A model generated the notes under the pieces. That model did not search any database, was not told the origin of the DNA, and saw nothing but the letters and a program-made list of their open reading frames with translations. A program made the position numbers and the translations under genes. Positions 32,691 through 41,987 of a stretch of DNA of 64,000 nucleotides are shown here, one piece after another (the first letter of the stretch is position 1; each line of letters opens with the position of its first letter). This DNA comes from a virus. The stretch is taken from positions 1 to 64,000 of the IMG/VR virus record IMGVR_UViG_3300009159_000038; one strand, given 5' to 3'.

Positions 32691-34049
32691 ATGGATTATA
32701 ACTCACTTAATTTTACACCTCTATTCGAAAAGAGCTTAGTAAGGGTTACTGCTGAATTTCACAGTGACAAGAGTAATAGTGCAGCACTTGAAACATTATC
32801 GAAGGATCTGAAGCGTAAGGTAACTCCTTCAGATCCTTCTTCTATGTCTTTCCAGTTGAAAAGAGATGAATCCGGAAAATTCACATTTTCTACTGGATTC
32901 TTGTTGTACCGAGATGCTCGGCTTACGTTAATAGATCTATTCAAATGGATGGAACGTAATTCAAAAACCGAAAGAACGGATAATCTTTATCTAGATCTTA
33001 AGTTTATTGATGTAATTTCAGGACCTTTCAAAGGAACTTTGTTTAATACATCTACAAAAATTGATTCAATTGATAAAATCAAATTCGCTTTAGGATTTGA
33101 TGAAGATGCCGTGTATAAAGTTTTCCCATCTAGAAAGAATGGATTTAATTCTCAAACTATTCGAAATTTCGCACCTCAACAAAAGTTTTTAGTGAAAACT
33201 AAATACATAGATCCTACATCATATGATATTCCAAACACTCTTAATAGTGGAGTAAACTTCGAAACTTTAACTGATGGATATGTTAGATTACAATATATTG
33301 GTGGAACTAAATATGAAGAAAAATCTAGTGAAATTCTTACAATCCTTAATCAATTCACGATCACTGCTTGGGATTCGGTTATTAATAAAACTTACACCAA
33401 AGACAATTTAGATAAATTTGTATCTATGTTATCAAGAACAAAAGGTGCAAGAGAAGCCTATTTAGATTATGATTTATTTCTTAAGAATTTTCCAAAAGTT
33501 AAATTTACGGTAGATCTATTAGGTGATAAGAAAATTCTTGAATCTTATTATGGAATTTTAAAAGATCGAGTATATGAGATATTCAGTAATATTACAATTG
33601 AAGGTGATTGCGATCTTAATTATGATACTCTTCTTTGTACGTTTCAAATACGTTCAGCTAAATTTAGAGCTAACAAACTAGTTAAAATAGACTTTATTGA
33701 TTGTGAAATTGCGAGTGGATCTTTTGAAATGTGTGATTTTTATGATTGTCGATTAATTGATTCATCTTTAAATTATTGCAATTTATTTCTACATTCTATT
33801 GTTGATAGATCTAATATATTAGATTCCTTTGCAAATAGAACGGTTCAACTTAAAAATTGTGAAATTGATGGTATGAATACCGTTATTAATTGCGATGTTA
33901 TTGGAGGACTAATTAAAAAATGTAAAGTCGGTGAACATGCTAGCATTGCAAAAGATGTCGTTGTTATCGAATATTCACCAATCAAATCAGGGTATTTTGT
34001 TGCTGGTGATAGAGTAATTATACCTACAAAAAAATTTAATACACTGTGA
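32691..34049 (+). CDS. Hypothetical protein with pentapeptide-like C-terminus, 452 aa
   Basis: The N-terminal part (1-110) contains LYLDLKFIDVISGPFKGTLFNTSTKID, the centre is helical, and residues about 310-430 form a repeating pattern (FRANKLVKIDFIDCEIASGSFEMCDFYDCRLIDSSLNYCNLF) like the right-handed quadrilateral helix of pentapeptide-repeat proteins, with Cys at many turns. The function is unknown; such helices can mimic DNA or act as rigid spacers. An earlier ATG at 32680 is out of frame and rejected. The stop overlaps the next gene's GTG start. Confidence 0.65.
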   Translation: MDYNSLNFTPLFEKSLVRVTAEFHSDKSNSAALETLSKDLKRKVTPSDPSSMSFQLKRDESGKFTFSTGFLLYRDARLTLIDLFKWMERNSKTERTDNLYLDLKFIDVISGPFKGTLFNTSTKIDSIDKIKFALGFDEDAVYKVFPSRKNGFNSQTIRNFAPQQKFLVKTKYIDPTSYDIPNTLNSGVNFETLTDGYVRLQYIGGTKYEEKSSEILTILNQFTITAWDSVINKTYTKDNLDKFVSMLSRTKGAREAYLDYDLFLKNFPKVKFTVDLLGDKKILESYYGILKDRVYEIFSNITIEGDCDLNYDTLLCTFQIRSAKFRANKLVKIDFIDCEIASGSFEMCDFYDCRLIDSSLNYCNLFLHSIVDRSNILDSFANRTVQLKNCEIDGMNTVINCDVIGGLIKKCKVGEHASIAKDVVVIEYSPIKSGYFVAGDRVIIPTKKFNTL

Positions 34050-34831
34050 TAGACAATTGTAACGATCCAAATTCTCCGGCTGCAATAGCTTACGATCAAT
34101 TCATATCGGATGTTCAACAAGAATTAAGTGTTGCTTGTGCTTTACCGTTCACAACACCAAGACCAGAAATTGAACGTATTATTAAGTATTCTGCTGATTG
34201 GTTCTATAAAAAATACGAAGATGCGGTTGAGGAAAAATACTACATTATTCCTGTAACCTGGTTTAGTTTACCTCAATTTAAAAGAGAAAGATCTATAACT
34301 CTTCCTGATTGTGTTTTTTCCGTTTTCTCTGTTAAAAAGCTAAGAGAAGATTTTGGACGTAATATGACATTTGATGGTACTGCCGATTTTGGTATTGAAC
34401 GTTTGTTCTTATCAGATTCTGTTTCATTAGGTCAAGGAACGGAAAACTTAATGTATTACACATTGAACATGTATTGGTTAGACGTTGCATCGCATATAAT
34501 CAATCACACCATCAGTTTTAATTATAACCGTAATACTCATAAATTATTCTTTCCTGGACAAACTCCGGATAGAGATTGTGTGTTACATACATATACTAAG
34601 CTACCAATTGATATGTTAATGAGAGATGAATTATTCTTTCGTTATGTAGTAGCTAAATGTAAAATGCAATTATCTAGAGTAATTGGAACATTTGACTTTA
34701 ATCTTCCTGGAGGAATAAAAATTAATTTCGATTTGATTCGAGGTGAAGGTGAAAGTGCTCTAGAAAAGATTGAAGAAGAAATCAAATCCGAAGAAGGAAT
34801 GGATTTTTTCTTTACATCTGGAGGATCTTAA
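34046..34831 (+). CDS. Virion structural protein, probable baseplate/neck component, 261 aa
   Basis: The start is GTG at 34046, overlapping the previous TGA, as expected for coupling. The protein has helix IERIIKYSADWFYKKYEDAVEEKYYIIP followed by beta-rich text (SLPQFKRERSITLPDCVFSVFSVKKL) and a hydrophobic, conserved-looking DELFFRYVVAKCKMQLSRVIGTFDFNLPGGIKIN. I recall this layout from large-phage structural modules but cannot name the T4 counterpart. It directly precedes the gp25-like gene. Confidence 0.62.
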   Translation: MIDNCNDPNSPAAIAYDQFISDVQQELSVACALPFTTPRPEIERIIKYSADWFYKKYEDAVEEKYYIIPVTWFSLPQFKRERSITLPDCVFSVFSVKKLREDFGRNMTFDGTADFGIERLFLSDSVSLGQGTENLMYYTLNMYWLDVASHIINHTISFNYNRNTHKLFFPGQTPDRDCVLHTYTKLPIDMLMRDELFFRYVVAKCKMQLSRVIGTFDFNLPGGIKINFDLIRGEGESALEKIEEEIKSEEGMDFFFTSGGS

Positions 34832-34898
34832 TATACATCGAGACGATCATACCGGATCATCTAATGAAACGAAAATAAACCTAAAAGAATTAATATTA

Positions 34899-35267
34899 AT
34901 GGCAATTGACATATACTTAAGGATCCCTACCGATCCTAATTATGACCCAACGCAAATTGATGGCGATGACGAATTTCAACAATTTTTACAATTGATAGAA
35001 ATGCTATTGACTACAAAAAGAGGTGAAGTTTTAGGTAATCCTGGTTTAGGTTGTAATTTAGAGCAATTTCTTTGGAATGAACAAATAACGTCTAGTGCAG
35101 TTAAGACTGAGATAATGACGCAAATTTTAGATTTTGGAAGTGATTATGGTACTAGAATTTCGTATGATATTGATGTCAATTTCATTGCAGGACCTATTAC
35201 CGATAGTATTTTAGTAGATGTTTATATTGAAGATCAAAAAGTCTTAGGTATTGCAGCAACCCCTTAA
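34899..35267 (+). CDS. Baseplate wedge protein, gp25-like
   Basis: The ATG at 34899 gives MAIDIYLRIPTDPNYDPTQIDGDDEF, then QFLQLIEMLLTTKRGEVLGNPGLGCNLEQFLWNEQ. The pattern l..Ll.T..GEv...P.fG..L...Lf is that of the GPW/gp25 family, the most conserved sheath-initiating wedge protein of contractile tails. At 122 residues it is normal for the family (T4 gp25 has 132). An in-frame ATG at 34770 would overlap the upstream gene by 62 bases and is rejected. The gp6/J-like gene follows, as in T4. Confidence 0.88.
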   Translation: MAIDIYLRIPTDPNYDPTQIDGDDEFQQFLQLIEMLLTTKRGEVLGNPGLGCNLEQFLWNEQITSSAVKTEIMTQILDFGSDYGTRISYDIDVNFIAGPITDSILVDVYIEDQKVLGIAATP

Positions 35268-35287
35268 TAACATGAATAGATATAATA

Positions 35288-37063
35288 ATGGCAAAGCTTA
35301 ACAAGATATTCACACCCAATAGGATTGGATACCAACAACTTATTAATGATACATACCTTTACCTGATAGATACTTACTCTCAGGCACAAACTGTATTTTC
35401 TAAGGCTTCGCCTTATGGACAATTACTTGATGTAATTAATAACTTCTCTCAGCTATTCTTCTTATATTTAGAAGATGCGATAGTGGAAAATAACATATTA
35501 ACTGCACAGAAACAAAAATCTATTTATGGATTATCCCGATTAGTTGGGCACAATCCAACTAGAGCACTTTCTGCACAAGGAACTATTCGAGTTAAAATGA
35601 AACCTGGTGCTCAATCTGATGTTAATGCGTCTTACCTTTTATTTCTTAATAAGAGTAAATTAAATTGCATAAATAATGGATTAGATTATTTTGTCCAAAT
35701 GGGTAATGCTCTAGGTAATACTAAAATAGATTCAAACAATATTGGATTTACTAGTTTTAAATTAATTCAAGGTATATTAGATACGCAAACCGCTATATCT
35801 AATGGAGATCCTCTACAAACTTATAATTTCCAAACCGATAGACCTATAGAAAACGATATGGTTTATGTTTTTGTTAATGGAGAACCTTTTGATATTAAAG
35901 ACTCTCTATACGATATGACTAGAGATCAAAAGCAATGTATGGTTAAAACTGGTGTTGCCGGTGGTATTGACGTTATTTTTGGAAATGAAGATTATGGATA
36001 CATTCCTCCTTTTGGTAATAAAATTATGGTTGAATATGTAAAAACTGATGGTTTTCAAGGAAATATTTTTGGAAAAGGTAATTCAATACAATTCAAATGG
36101 GCAGATCCTGCATATACTAATACCGGAGAAGAAATTGATATTAATGAATTTTTTATAACAGAAATAGAAAAACCTCTTATTTTAGGTGCAGATGAAGAAC
36201 CGGTAGAATTAACAAAACTAATTGCTCCTAAAACTTCTAGATCTTTTGTCCTAGCAAATCCAGACAATTACGTTAATTTACTTTCAAGATTTAATTATTC
36301 ATATGTGGATGCATATACTACAAAAGATGATGGATTCGTTGCAGATGACAATGTGATTTATTTATTTTTGCTACCAGATATTTCTAGAAGATTATCCAAA
36401 AATGCAGATTATTTTACAACAGATATCAAAAACTTCTATTTAGATACAGATGAAAAAGATGCAATTATTTCATATATTAATCAAAGTGGAAGACAGATAA
36501 TTTCAACAGAATTAAGTGTTGTTGATCCGGTTATTAAAAAATATGCGGTAAATGTTTTTCTTAGAGTATTTGATACGGTAGATACAACAACGATTAAAAA
36601 TGACGTTATCAATCAAATAACAAATTACTTAATTAATGTTACTCGAAGAGACAGAGTTCCTAAATCGGATTTGGTTGCTATTATTGAGGCAATTAACGGA
36701 GTAGATTCAGTAGATGTAACTTTCGTTTCTCAAGAAAATGAAGATGCAATTATTGATGGATTTTATTATAGAGTAGAAAAGACCTCTTCTATAGTTAGAT
36801 CATTAACAACCGAGACTTTAAAGAAAATAACGGTTGCACCTGGTCAAAATCCCAATTTAGGATTAGACGAATTTGGTGATATTGTTATCGAACAAAATGA
36901 AGTACCTATTATTAGAGGTGGATGGTATGATCGAAATAATAATTTCTATGAAGAAGGATTAAGTGAAAGAGATTTCTCTTCGGTTAACGTCATCATAAAA
37001 AGTGTAATTCCGGAAACTCTATCTACTAGAATAACCATGAAAAATAAAGATGCCATTAAATAA
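35288..37063 (+). CDS. Baseplate wedge protein, gp6/J-like, 591 aa
   Basis: The protein starts with helical QLINDTYLYLIDTYSQAQTVFSKASPYGQLLDVINNFSQLFFLYLEDAIVENN and LVGHNPTRALSAQGTIRVKM, as in gp6-type wedges. Later parts resemble the J core: KKYAVNVFLRVFDTVDTTTIKNDVINQITNYLINVTRRDRVPKSDLVAIIEAINGVDSVDVTFV, which follows the V.v.v.v......i...i...v...l....r.d.i..s.l...i..v.gV..v.v pattern of baseplate J. With gp25 next to it, the call as the wedge dimerising ring protein is secure. Confidence 0.85.
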   Translation: MAKLNKIFTPNRIGYQQLINDTYLYLIDTYSQAQTVFSKASPYGQLLDVINNFSQLFFLYLEDAIVENNILTAQKQKSIYGLSRLVGHNPTRALSAQGTIRVKMKPGAQSDVNASYLLFLNKSKLNCINNGLDYFVQMGNALGNTKIDSNNIGFTSFKLIQGILDTQTAISNGDPLQTYNFQTDRPIENDMVYVFVNGEPFDIKDSLYDMTRDQKQCMVKTGVAGGIDVIFGNEDYGYIPPFGNKIMVEYVKTDGFQGNIFGKGNSIQFKWADPAYTNTGEEIDINEFFITEIEKPLILGADEEPVELTKLIAPKTSRSFVLANPDNYVNLLSRFNYSYVDAYTTKDDGFVADDNVIYLFLLPDISRRLSKNADYFTTDIKNFYLDTDEKDAIISYINQSGRQIISTELSVVDPVIKKYAVNVFLRVFDTVDTTTIKNDVINQITNYLINVTRRDRVPKSDLVAIIEAINGVDSVDVTFVSQENEDAIIDGFYYRVEKTSSIVRSLTTETLKKITVAPGQNPNLGLDEFGDIVIEQNEVPIIRGGWYDRNNNFYEEGLSERDFSSVNVIIKSVIPETLSTRITMKNKDAIK

Positions 37064-37311
37064 TGTATAAAGACAGTATCTATACGAAGATGTTAAATGA
37101 ATCTTCTAATTTAAAATATAAAGGATTTGAGTATCAGAATACAAATATAATGGAAAAATTTGTTTCTAACCGAATGACCGGAAATCCAATAATGGCTGGA
37201 TTTCTTAAATTACTTAGTCCAATTTTTATAAATTGGCTAGAATCTGTTAAAAGAGTTCAATTCTTTTACAACTACATAATTGATAAAAACGATAATAGTA
37301 TAAACCGATAA
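37063..37311 (+). CDS. Small protein within the wedge operon, 82 aa
   Basis: This basic protein has MAGFLKLLSPIFINWLESVKRVQFFYNYI, an amphipathic or weakly hydrophobic helix. Its start shares one base with the gp6-like stop and its stop shares one base with the next start (TAATG). The N-terminus MYKDSIYTKMLNE|SS resembles the head-targeting peptides but lacks their aromatic-x-x-F pattern, so I do not count it among them. Confidence 0.65.
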   Translation: MYKDSIYTKMLNESSNLKYKGFEYQNTNIMEKFVSNRMTGNPIMAGFLKLLSPIFINWLESVKRVQFFYNYIIDKNDNSINR

Positions 37312-40300
37312 TGTTCAAATATCTTAATTTTTTTAGTAAAGATGGTGAATATCTTTCATTTGATTACGACGAGACTACTGATTTTTGGTCTGGTCGAATT
37401 GACATGAATACGGTTTCTCAAGGACTAATAGAAGACTACCAAATTTATATAATGGAAGAGGTTTGGAATCCAAACCCTGGCCAAATCGAATATAGCTGGC
37501 CAAGATTGTCTACGATCGATGGTGTTCGAGCTTACTTCAATGCCGATGGTATAGCAAAACCTCTATCGGATTATTCACCAGAATCATATGATGTTACTCA
37601 GATATTTATGTATGATCCAATATCATCTACTCCGGCAGATGGTTTGAATCAAGTTCCAGAACCTTATGTAAAATCTGATTATGAATTAGGTGGTACTCCA
37701 GGAGCAACAGGAACTTATATAATTAATCAAATATATGGTAATCCTTATTCATCTGGATCTACTGCAGTCGGTCAACAACCAATAACTATAGGTGCAACTA
37801 TTGGATATGGATATAGCAATATAGGAGATTATCAACATGGATCTACCGGAGATTATCCATACATATCATATACAAATAATCCTTATAATAGAGCAATGCA
37901 AATCAATCTGGCTTTTAGACCAGATGATGAAGATGCCTATAAAACATACTTATTTCTTGAAACTTTAGGAGGAACCGCTTTCGCTAAAATTGAAATATAT
38001 GGTGAAGGTCTAAATGAAGATGAACGTCTTCGTGCATTATTAGAAACTTTAGGTTATGATATTCTACCGAGTGATTCTATAATATTTGATTCATCAGATG
38101 TTAATGAACCAAACCCGGATTGGAATTTGATTAACCGAAAGAGAAAAGAACTCATAAATGAACATTCGAATATCTTTCCTTTCTTAGGTTCCTATAAAGC
38201 CCTGATTAATATTATTAAGTTTTATGGATATCAAAATGTAAGAGTTAAAGAATATTGGAAGAATGTAGATTTACAATCTAAGAATTATGGAAAGGTTCGC
38301 CAAACAAATATTATTGATATATTTTCACCAGCTGCTAATTTCAATGATGCTAGAACTTTACCTAGTAAAATATACAAGAAGACTAATCAATTCGGTTTAT
38401 TCTATGACATAACTGAGGCAACTAATGAATTTGATGATGATGGATTGCCTATCGTAAAGGAATCCTTTACTTTTACTATTCAAGAAGTTTTAATTAAGCT
38501 ATTTGCTTTAAAGAAAAAGCTAGAACAATTCTTTCTTCCACTCAATACCAGAATTATTGATATTGTTGGCGAAGCTATTTACTTTGCTAAATATGATATT
38601 AATGTTTGGAATGACCAATCAAGAATTGAAGCTGTTAGTTTAGGAATCAATCCAACAATAAGTATTATTCCTGGAATAACTGGTCAAATAGAAGATCTTC
38701 GTCCTCTATATTTCTATGGAGCGGCAGTTGGTCCAGATCTTACTGTAGGCGGAACTTCTAATTATTACTCATGGAATATTCAAGTAGGAAATACGGCTAG
38801 TACTGTAGGTCCTTTGAGTTCTATACAAACCTATTATTTGGATCTAGTTCCTGCCGGATCTACAACATATTATCGAGTTGCTACTACTGTTAAGACTGAT
38901 GATGATAATGGAAAACAAATTTATCCGGCAAATGTTATTGTTGATAAAATGATAACCGATTGGAAAGGTGCTACTGAATCAGTATTCCGTAATTATAACA
39001 TTTTTCAAGAAGGAGGAACTAGTGGAGTAATGCGAATCGTATCTACAATCGAAGGTGCTAGTGGAACAGTATTTGCTGGATGGTATTCTAATACAACTAC
39101 CGCAATTCCTTCAGGAACTTACCTATCACCTGGACTTACTGGTGGTACTGCAACATATATTGATATTTCCCCAAACGGAACATTCGGTCCAACCGGTGCA
39201 TCTATTGGATATTATGGAAGTGCATTCATTGGATATTTCGATGGATTAAACCGAACAGTATACGAACTTAATGATGAACCTGATATTCCGGTTGGATATT
39301 CAATAGTTCTTCAAAATGATACATTTGATTTAACATGGGATGAAGCTGAAGTATCATATAATCAATTAGATATCGTTGGATCAACCGGTCCAAGTGCTGG
39401 ATCTGGATATACTTTATTCTCATCATTTGATAATAGCTATGAAGTTACTGGATGGACATCGGTGAGTGGTGGACCTACTGGAGCTTATCCTATAGGTGCA
39501 ACCTACATTAGTATACCGGTAGTTCAAGGTGCCACAGATTTTCCAACATCCCTTTATCCATACACAAATCAATATTCTTGGTATAATGTCGGTGATAGAG
39601 GATTCGTTGAATTAGAATGGAAAATTGAAATGGTTCCTGGAGCCGGTGCTACATTTACTCATACGTCACCAAGATTATCTGCAAGAGATGGATATCAATA
39701 TCCTATAATCCTACCTTATGTTGGTAAATATCGAGTTACCCTTAAGATGTGGGATCTTTGGAATAATATGTCAATTAGAGTGAATGATGATTTCATTACG
39801 GTTAACGAAAGTGGAGCATCTGACTTTATTGGATGGTATCAGCAATTACAGAAATCCTACAATTGGAATGATGCTGATAGAAGATATCCAGTACAAAGTG
39901 ATTATTCAATATTATCAGAAGAATGGAAAGATTCACATAAACCAGTTTTACGATGGAAAGATTATAATTCTACATGGGCATTACCTTTCCATCCTAATGA
40001 AGAGATTGGTATGTGTGACCTTACATATGACACATTAGACACAATCGAATTTTATCAATCTAAAACTAATACTAATTACGTCGATAATTACATTGACAAA
40101 TTTCCTTACACATGGGATCTAGTAGGTGATTGGATGTCATGGTTCGATGGTTATCATTTATGGTGGGATGGAACTGGACCCAAGTTCAGTCAAGCTATTG
40201 TAAATTCTTTAGGTTATCAAACTGGATCTACTGGATCTACTGCATATATGTATGTGTCTAGAGGAAACAGTACATTAAATATAAATGAAGGAACTCAAAT

Positions 40301-41396
40301 ACTTTGGACTGATGGTCCAACAGGATTTAGTGGTCCAACCGGTGCTAGTGCTGCTCCATCTGGAGGAACTGGATCTATCATTTATTCTGCATCTAATGCT
40401 AGGGTTTATGTTTGGAATGGAACCGAATGGAAATATAGTAATGAGGATCTAGATGGTATTGCGATTCCTAATGTAACTTCCGGTTCAACTTCAGGATATA
40501 TTGAAGCCATTAAGAAGATAAATGGTATTGGAGAAACTAATCCACATAACGTATTCCCTGATCTAATTGGATATTACGATGAGGTTTATGATACAAGCTA
40601 CATACCTCAACCTAGAATTACTTTAGTATCGAGAGATTATAGTCATAAAGGTCAATATAAATTCAATTATGGATTTAATTATGCTATACCGGCTGGAGGA
40701 ACTATGATCGCTGGTACCGGTACAGTAACTTCATTTGAAACTCCGTTCTTTGGATATGCTGGAGATATGCCCGCCACATTTGAAATTTATGAAATCAACG
40801 GATATTCTTCTATTTTAATAGGACCAACCACTTCAACCGGAATGATAGATCCATTTGTTACTGGAGCAACTAATTTAATAGATCTAGCTAAGTACTTAAA
40901 TGAGGCATCTGATTTAGGTTATCCTGGTTTGATGGAGTATACATATAATACTGTATATTCAGCACCTGGATGGACCGGTGGAGCAGGACCTACTTCGTCA
41001 ATACCTGTAAAAATACAGGCAATTGCCAAAGCCTTTACTTCCCCATTTCATGTAGATGTTGAATATACTGGTAACATTGTAGGTACAACTTATGGAAGAC
41101 CATCAATACAAAATATTGATTGGGATGCTATTAGAATACTTAAATATCGTGAAATTCTACCAAGAATGACACTTTTGAGCTTCTGTTATGATAATTCAAA
41201 AATGAAAGGAAAGAAAAATCCTGTATGGATTATCACAAGAGAAGGAAGTAATTCTACTGAGAATATATACTATAATAATCAGTACTTTTCGTACTTATTT
41301 AGAGATTCAGGAGATTATACAATATCTCTTCAACTTGAAGATACTAACGGAAACATAAGTAAAATAGATAAAAAACAAATAATAAAAATTGTATAA
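37311..41396 (+). CDS. Large baseplate/tail protein with PKD-like domains, 1361 aa
   Basis: Residues about 200-480 resemble tail wedge or tail-protein-I type text: EDAYKTYLFLETLGGTAFAKIEIYG, LLETLGYDILPSD, SNIFPFLGSYKALINIIKFYGYQNVRVKEYW and LEQFFLPLNTRIIDIVGEAIYF. Two Ig/PKD-like domains are visible, one near 760-850 (LPYVGKYRVTLKMWDLWNNMS) and one at the C-terminus (FRDSGDYTISLQLEDTNGNISK). Gly/Thr/Ser-rich linkers lie between. By position after gp6 it is the gp7-like or fibre-bearing wedge component. The PKD domains probably bind surface polysaccharide or act as spacers. Confidence 0.75.
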   Translation: MFKYLNFFSKDGEYLSFDYDETTDFWSGRIDMNTVSQGLIEDYQIYIMEEVWNPNPGQIEYSWPRLSTIDGVRAYFNADGIAKPLSDYSPESYDVTQIFMYDPISSTPADGLNQVPEPYVKSDYELGGTPGATGTYIINQIYGNPYSSGSTAVGQQPITIGATIGYGYSNIGDYQHGSTGDYPYISYTNNPYNRAMQINLAFRPDDEDAYKTYLFLETLGGTAFAKIEIYGEGLNEDERLRALLETLGYDILPSDSIIFDSSDVNEPNPDWNLINRKRKELINEHSNIFPFLGSYKALINIIKFYGYQNVRVKEYWKNVDLQSKNYGKVRQTNIIDIFSPAANFNDARTLPSKIYKKTNQFGLFYDITEATNEFDDDGLPIVKESFTFTIQEVLIKLFALKKKLEQFFLPLNTRIIDIVGEAIYFAKYDINVWNDQSRIEAVSLGINPTISIIPGITGQIEDLRPLYFYGAAVGPDLTVGGTSNYYSWNIQVGNTASTVGPLSSIQTYYLDLVPAGSTTYYRVATTVKTDDDNGKQIYPANVIVDKMITDWKGATESVFRNYNIFQEGGTSGVMRIVSTIEGASGTVFAGWYSNTTTAIPSGTYLSPGLTGGTATYIDISPNGTFGPTGASIGYYGSAFIGYFDGLNRTVYELNDEPDIPVGYSIVLQNDTFDLTWDEAEVSYNQLDIVGSTGPSAGSGYTLFSSFDNSYEVTGWTSVSGGPTGAYPIGATYISIPVVQGATDFPTSLYPYTNQYSWYNVGDRGFVELEWKIEMVPGAGATFTHTSPRLSARDGYQYPIILPYVGKYRVTLKMWDLWNNMSIRVNDDFITVNESGASDFIGWYQQLQKSYNWNDADRRYPVQSDYSILSEEWKDSHKPVLRWKDYNSTWALPFHPNEEIGMCDLTYDTLDTIEFYQSKTNTNYVDNYIDKFPYTWDLVGDWMSWFDGYHLWWDGTGPKFSQAIVNSLGYQTGSTGSTAYMYVSRGNSTLNINEGTQILWTDGPTGFSGPTGASAAPSGGTGSIIYSASNARVYVWNGTEWKYSNEDLDGIAIPNVTSGSTSGYIEAIKKINGIGETNPHNVFPDLIGYYDEVYDTSYIPQPRITLVSRDYSHKGQYKFNYGFNYAIPAGGTMIAGTGTVTSFETPFFGYAGDMPATFEIYEINGYSSILIGPTTSTGMIDPFVTGATNLIDLAKYLNEASDLGYPGLMEYTYNTVYSAPGWTGGAGPTSSIPVKIQAIAKAFTSPFHVDVEYTGNIVGTTYGRPSIQNIDWDAIRILKYREILPRMTLLSFCYDNSKMKGKKNPVWIITREGSNSTENIYYNNQYFSYLFRDSGDYTISLQLEDTNGNISKIDKKQIIKIV

Positions 41397-41399
41397 AAA

Positions 41400-41972
41400 A
41401 TGAGTATTTCAATAACCTCGCTTAACGGAACTGATGCACTATCATCATCTAGAATAACCATTAACGACAACTTTGCAACAATTAGTGATGCATTAAATTC
41501 AGTACTCGCTATCATTGATATTTCAACCGGTAAGATTAATAATTCTGCCTATGGAAGTGATAACGATATTGAAACCGAAGATCTAATTGTTAGAGGATCA
41601 ACTGGTGGTGGTATTACAGTTATTACCGGAAGTGTTACAGTCAATAATGGAAATGTAATTTCTGGTGGATATGTTGAATTAGGTTCTGGATCAAATGTTA
41701 GATTTGAAAAAATTAACAGAGTATTTAACAGTTCTCCATCATCTACTATTCCGATAATTAATTTCTCGGGAACTGCTGGAACTGGTGGTGTTGGACCTGT
41801 TGGTGCAATGATTCTTCCTCGTTTAGCACTTGCTGATATTATAGACATTCGTTACCCACAAATTGGTGCGGTTGTTAATGTTGTTACTGGTGCTAGTTGC
41901 TATCCAGTAATATGTACACAATCTGGAACTACTGGAACTTGGAAACCGCTTACCTTAGGTACAGCAATATAA
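41400..41972 (+). CDS. Fibre-type structural protein, 190 aa
   Basis: The start MSISITSLNGTDALSSSRITINDNFATISDALN is typical of phage fibre attachment domains (..L.gtd.is.Sr..iN.NF..i...ln). The middle is a Gly/Val beta-repeat (GGGITVITGSVTVNNGNVISGGYVELGSGSNV), and the C-terminus ends CTQSGTTGTWKPLTLGTAI, like fibre tips with a W-x-P-L motif. It is likely a short trimeric fibre or baseplate pin. Confidence 0.72.
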   Translation: MSISITSLNGTDALSSSRITINDNFATISDALNSVLAIIDISTGKINNSAYGSDNDIETEDLIVRGSTGGGITVITGSVTVNNGNVISGGYVELGSGSNVRFEKINRVFNSSPSSTIPIINFSGTAGTGGVGPVGAMILPRLALADIIDIRYPQIGAVVNVVTGASCYPVICTQSGTTGTWKPLTLGTAI

Positions 41973-41987
41973 TAAAATTAATAATTA

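Noticed and set aside
34770-34898. An earlier start for the gp25-like protein
   Set aside because: It would overlap the upstream gene and adds 43 residues not present in gp25 proteins.
37063-37101. MYKDSIYTKMLNE|SS as a ninth capsid-targeting peptide
   Set aside because: It lacks the aromatic-x-x-F/Y core and the gene lies inside the wedge operon, so a tail protein is more likely.
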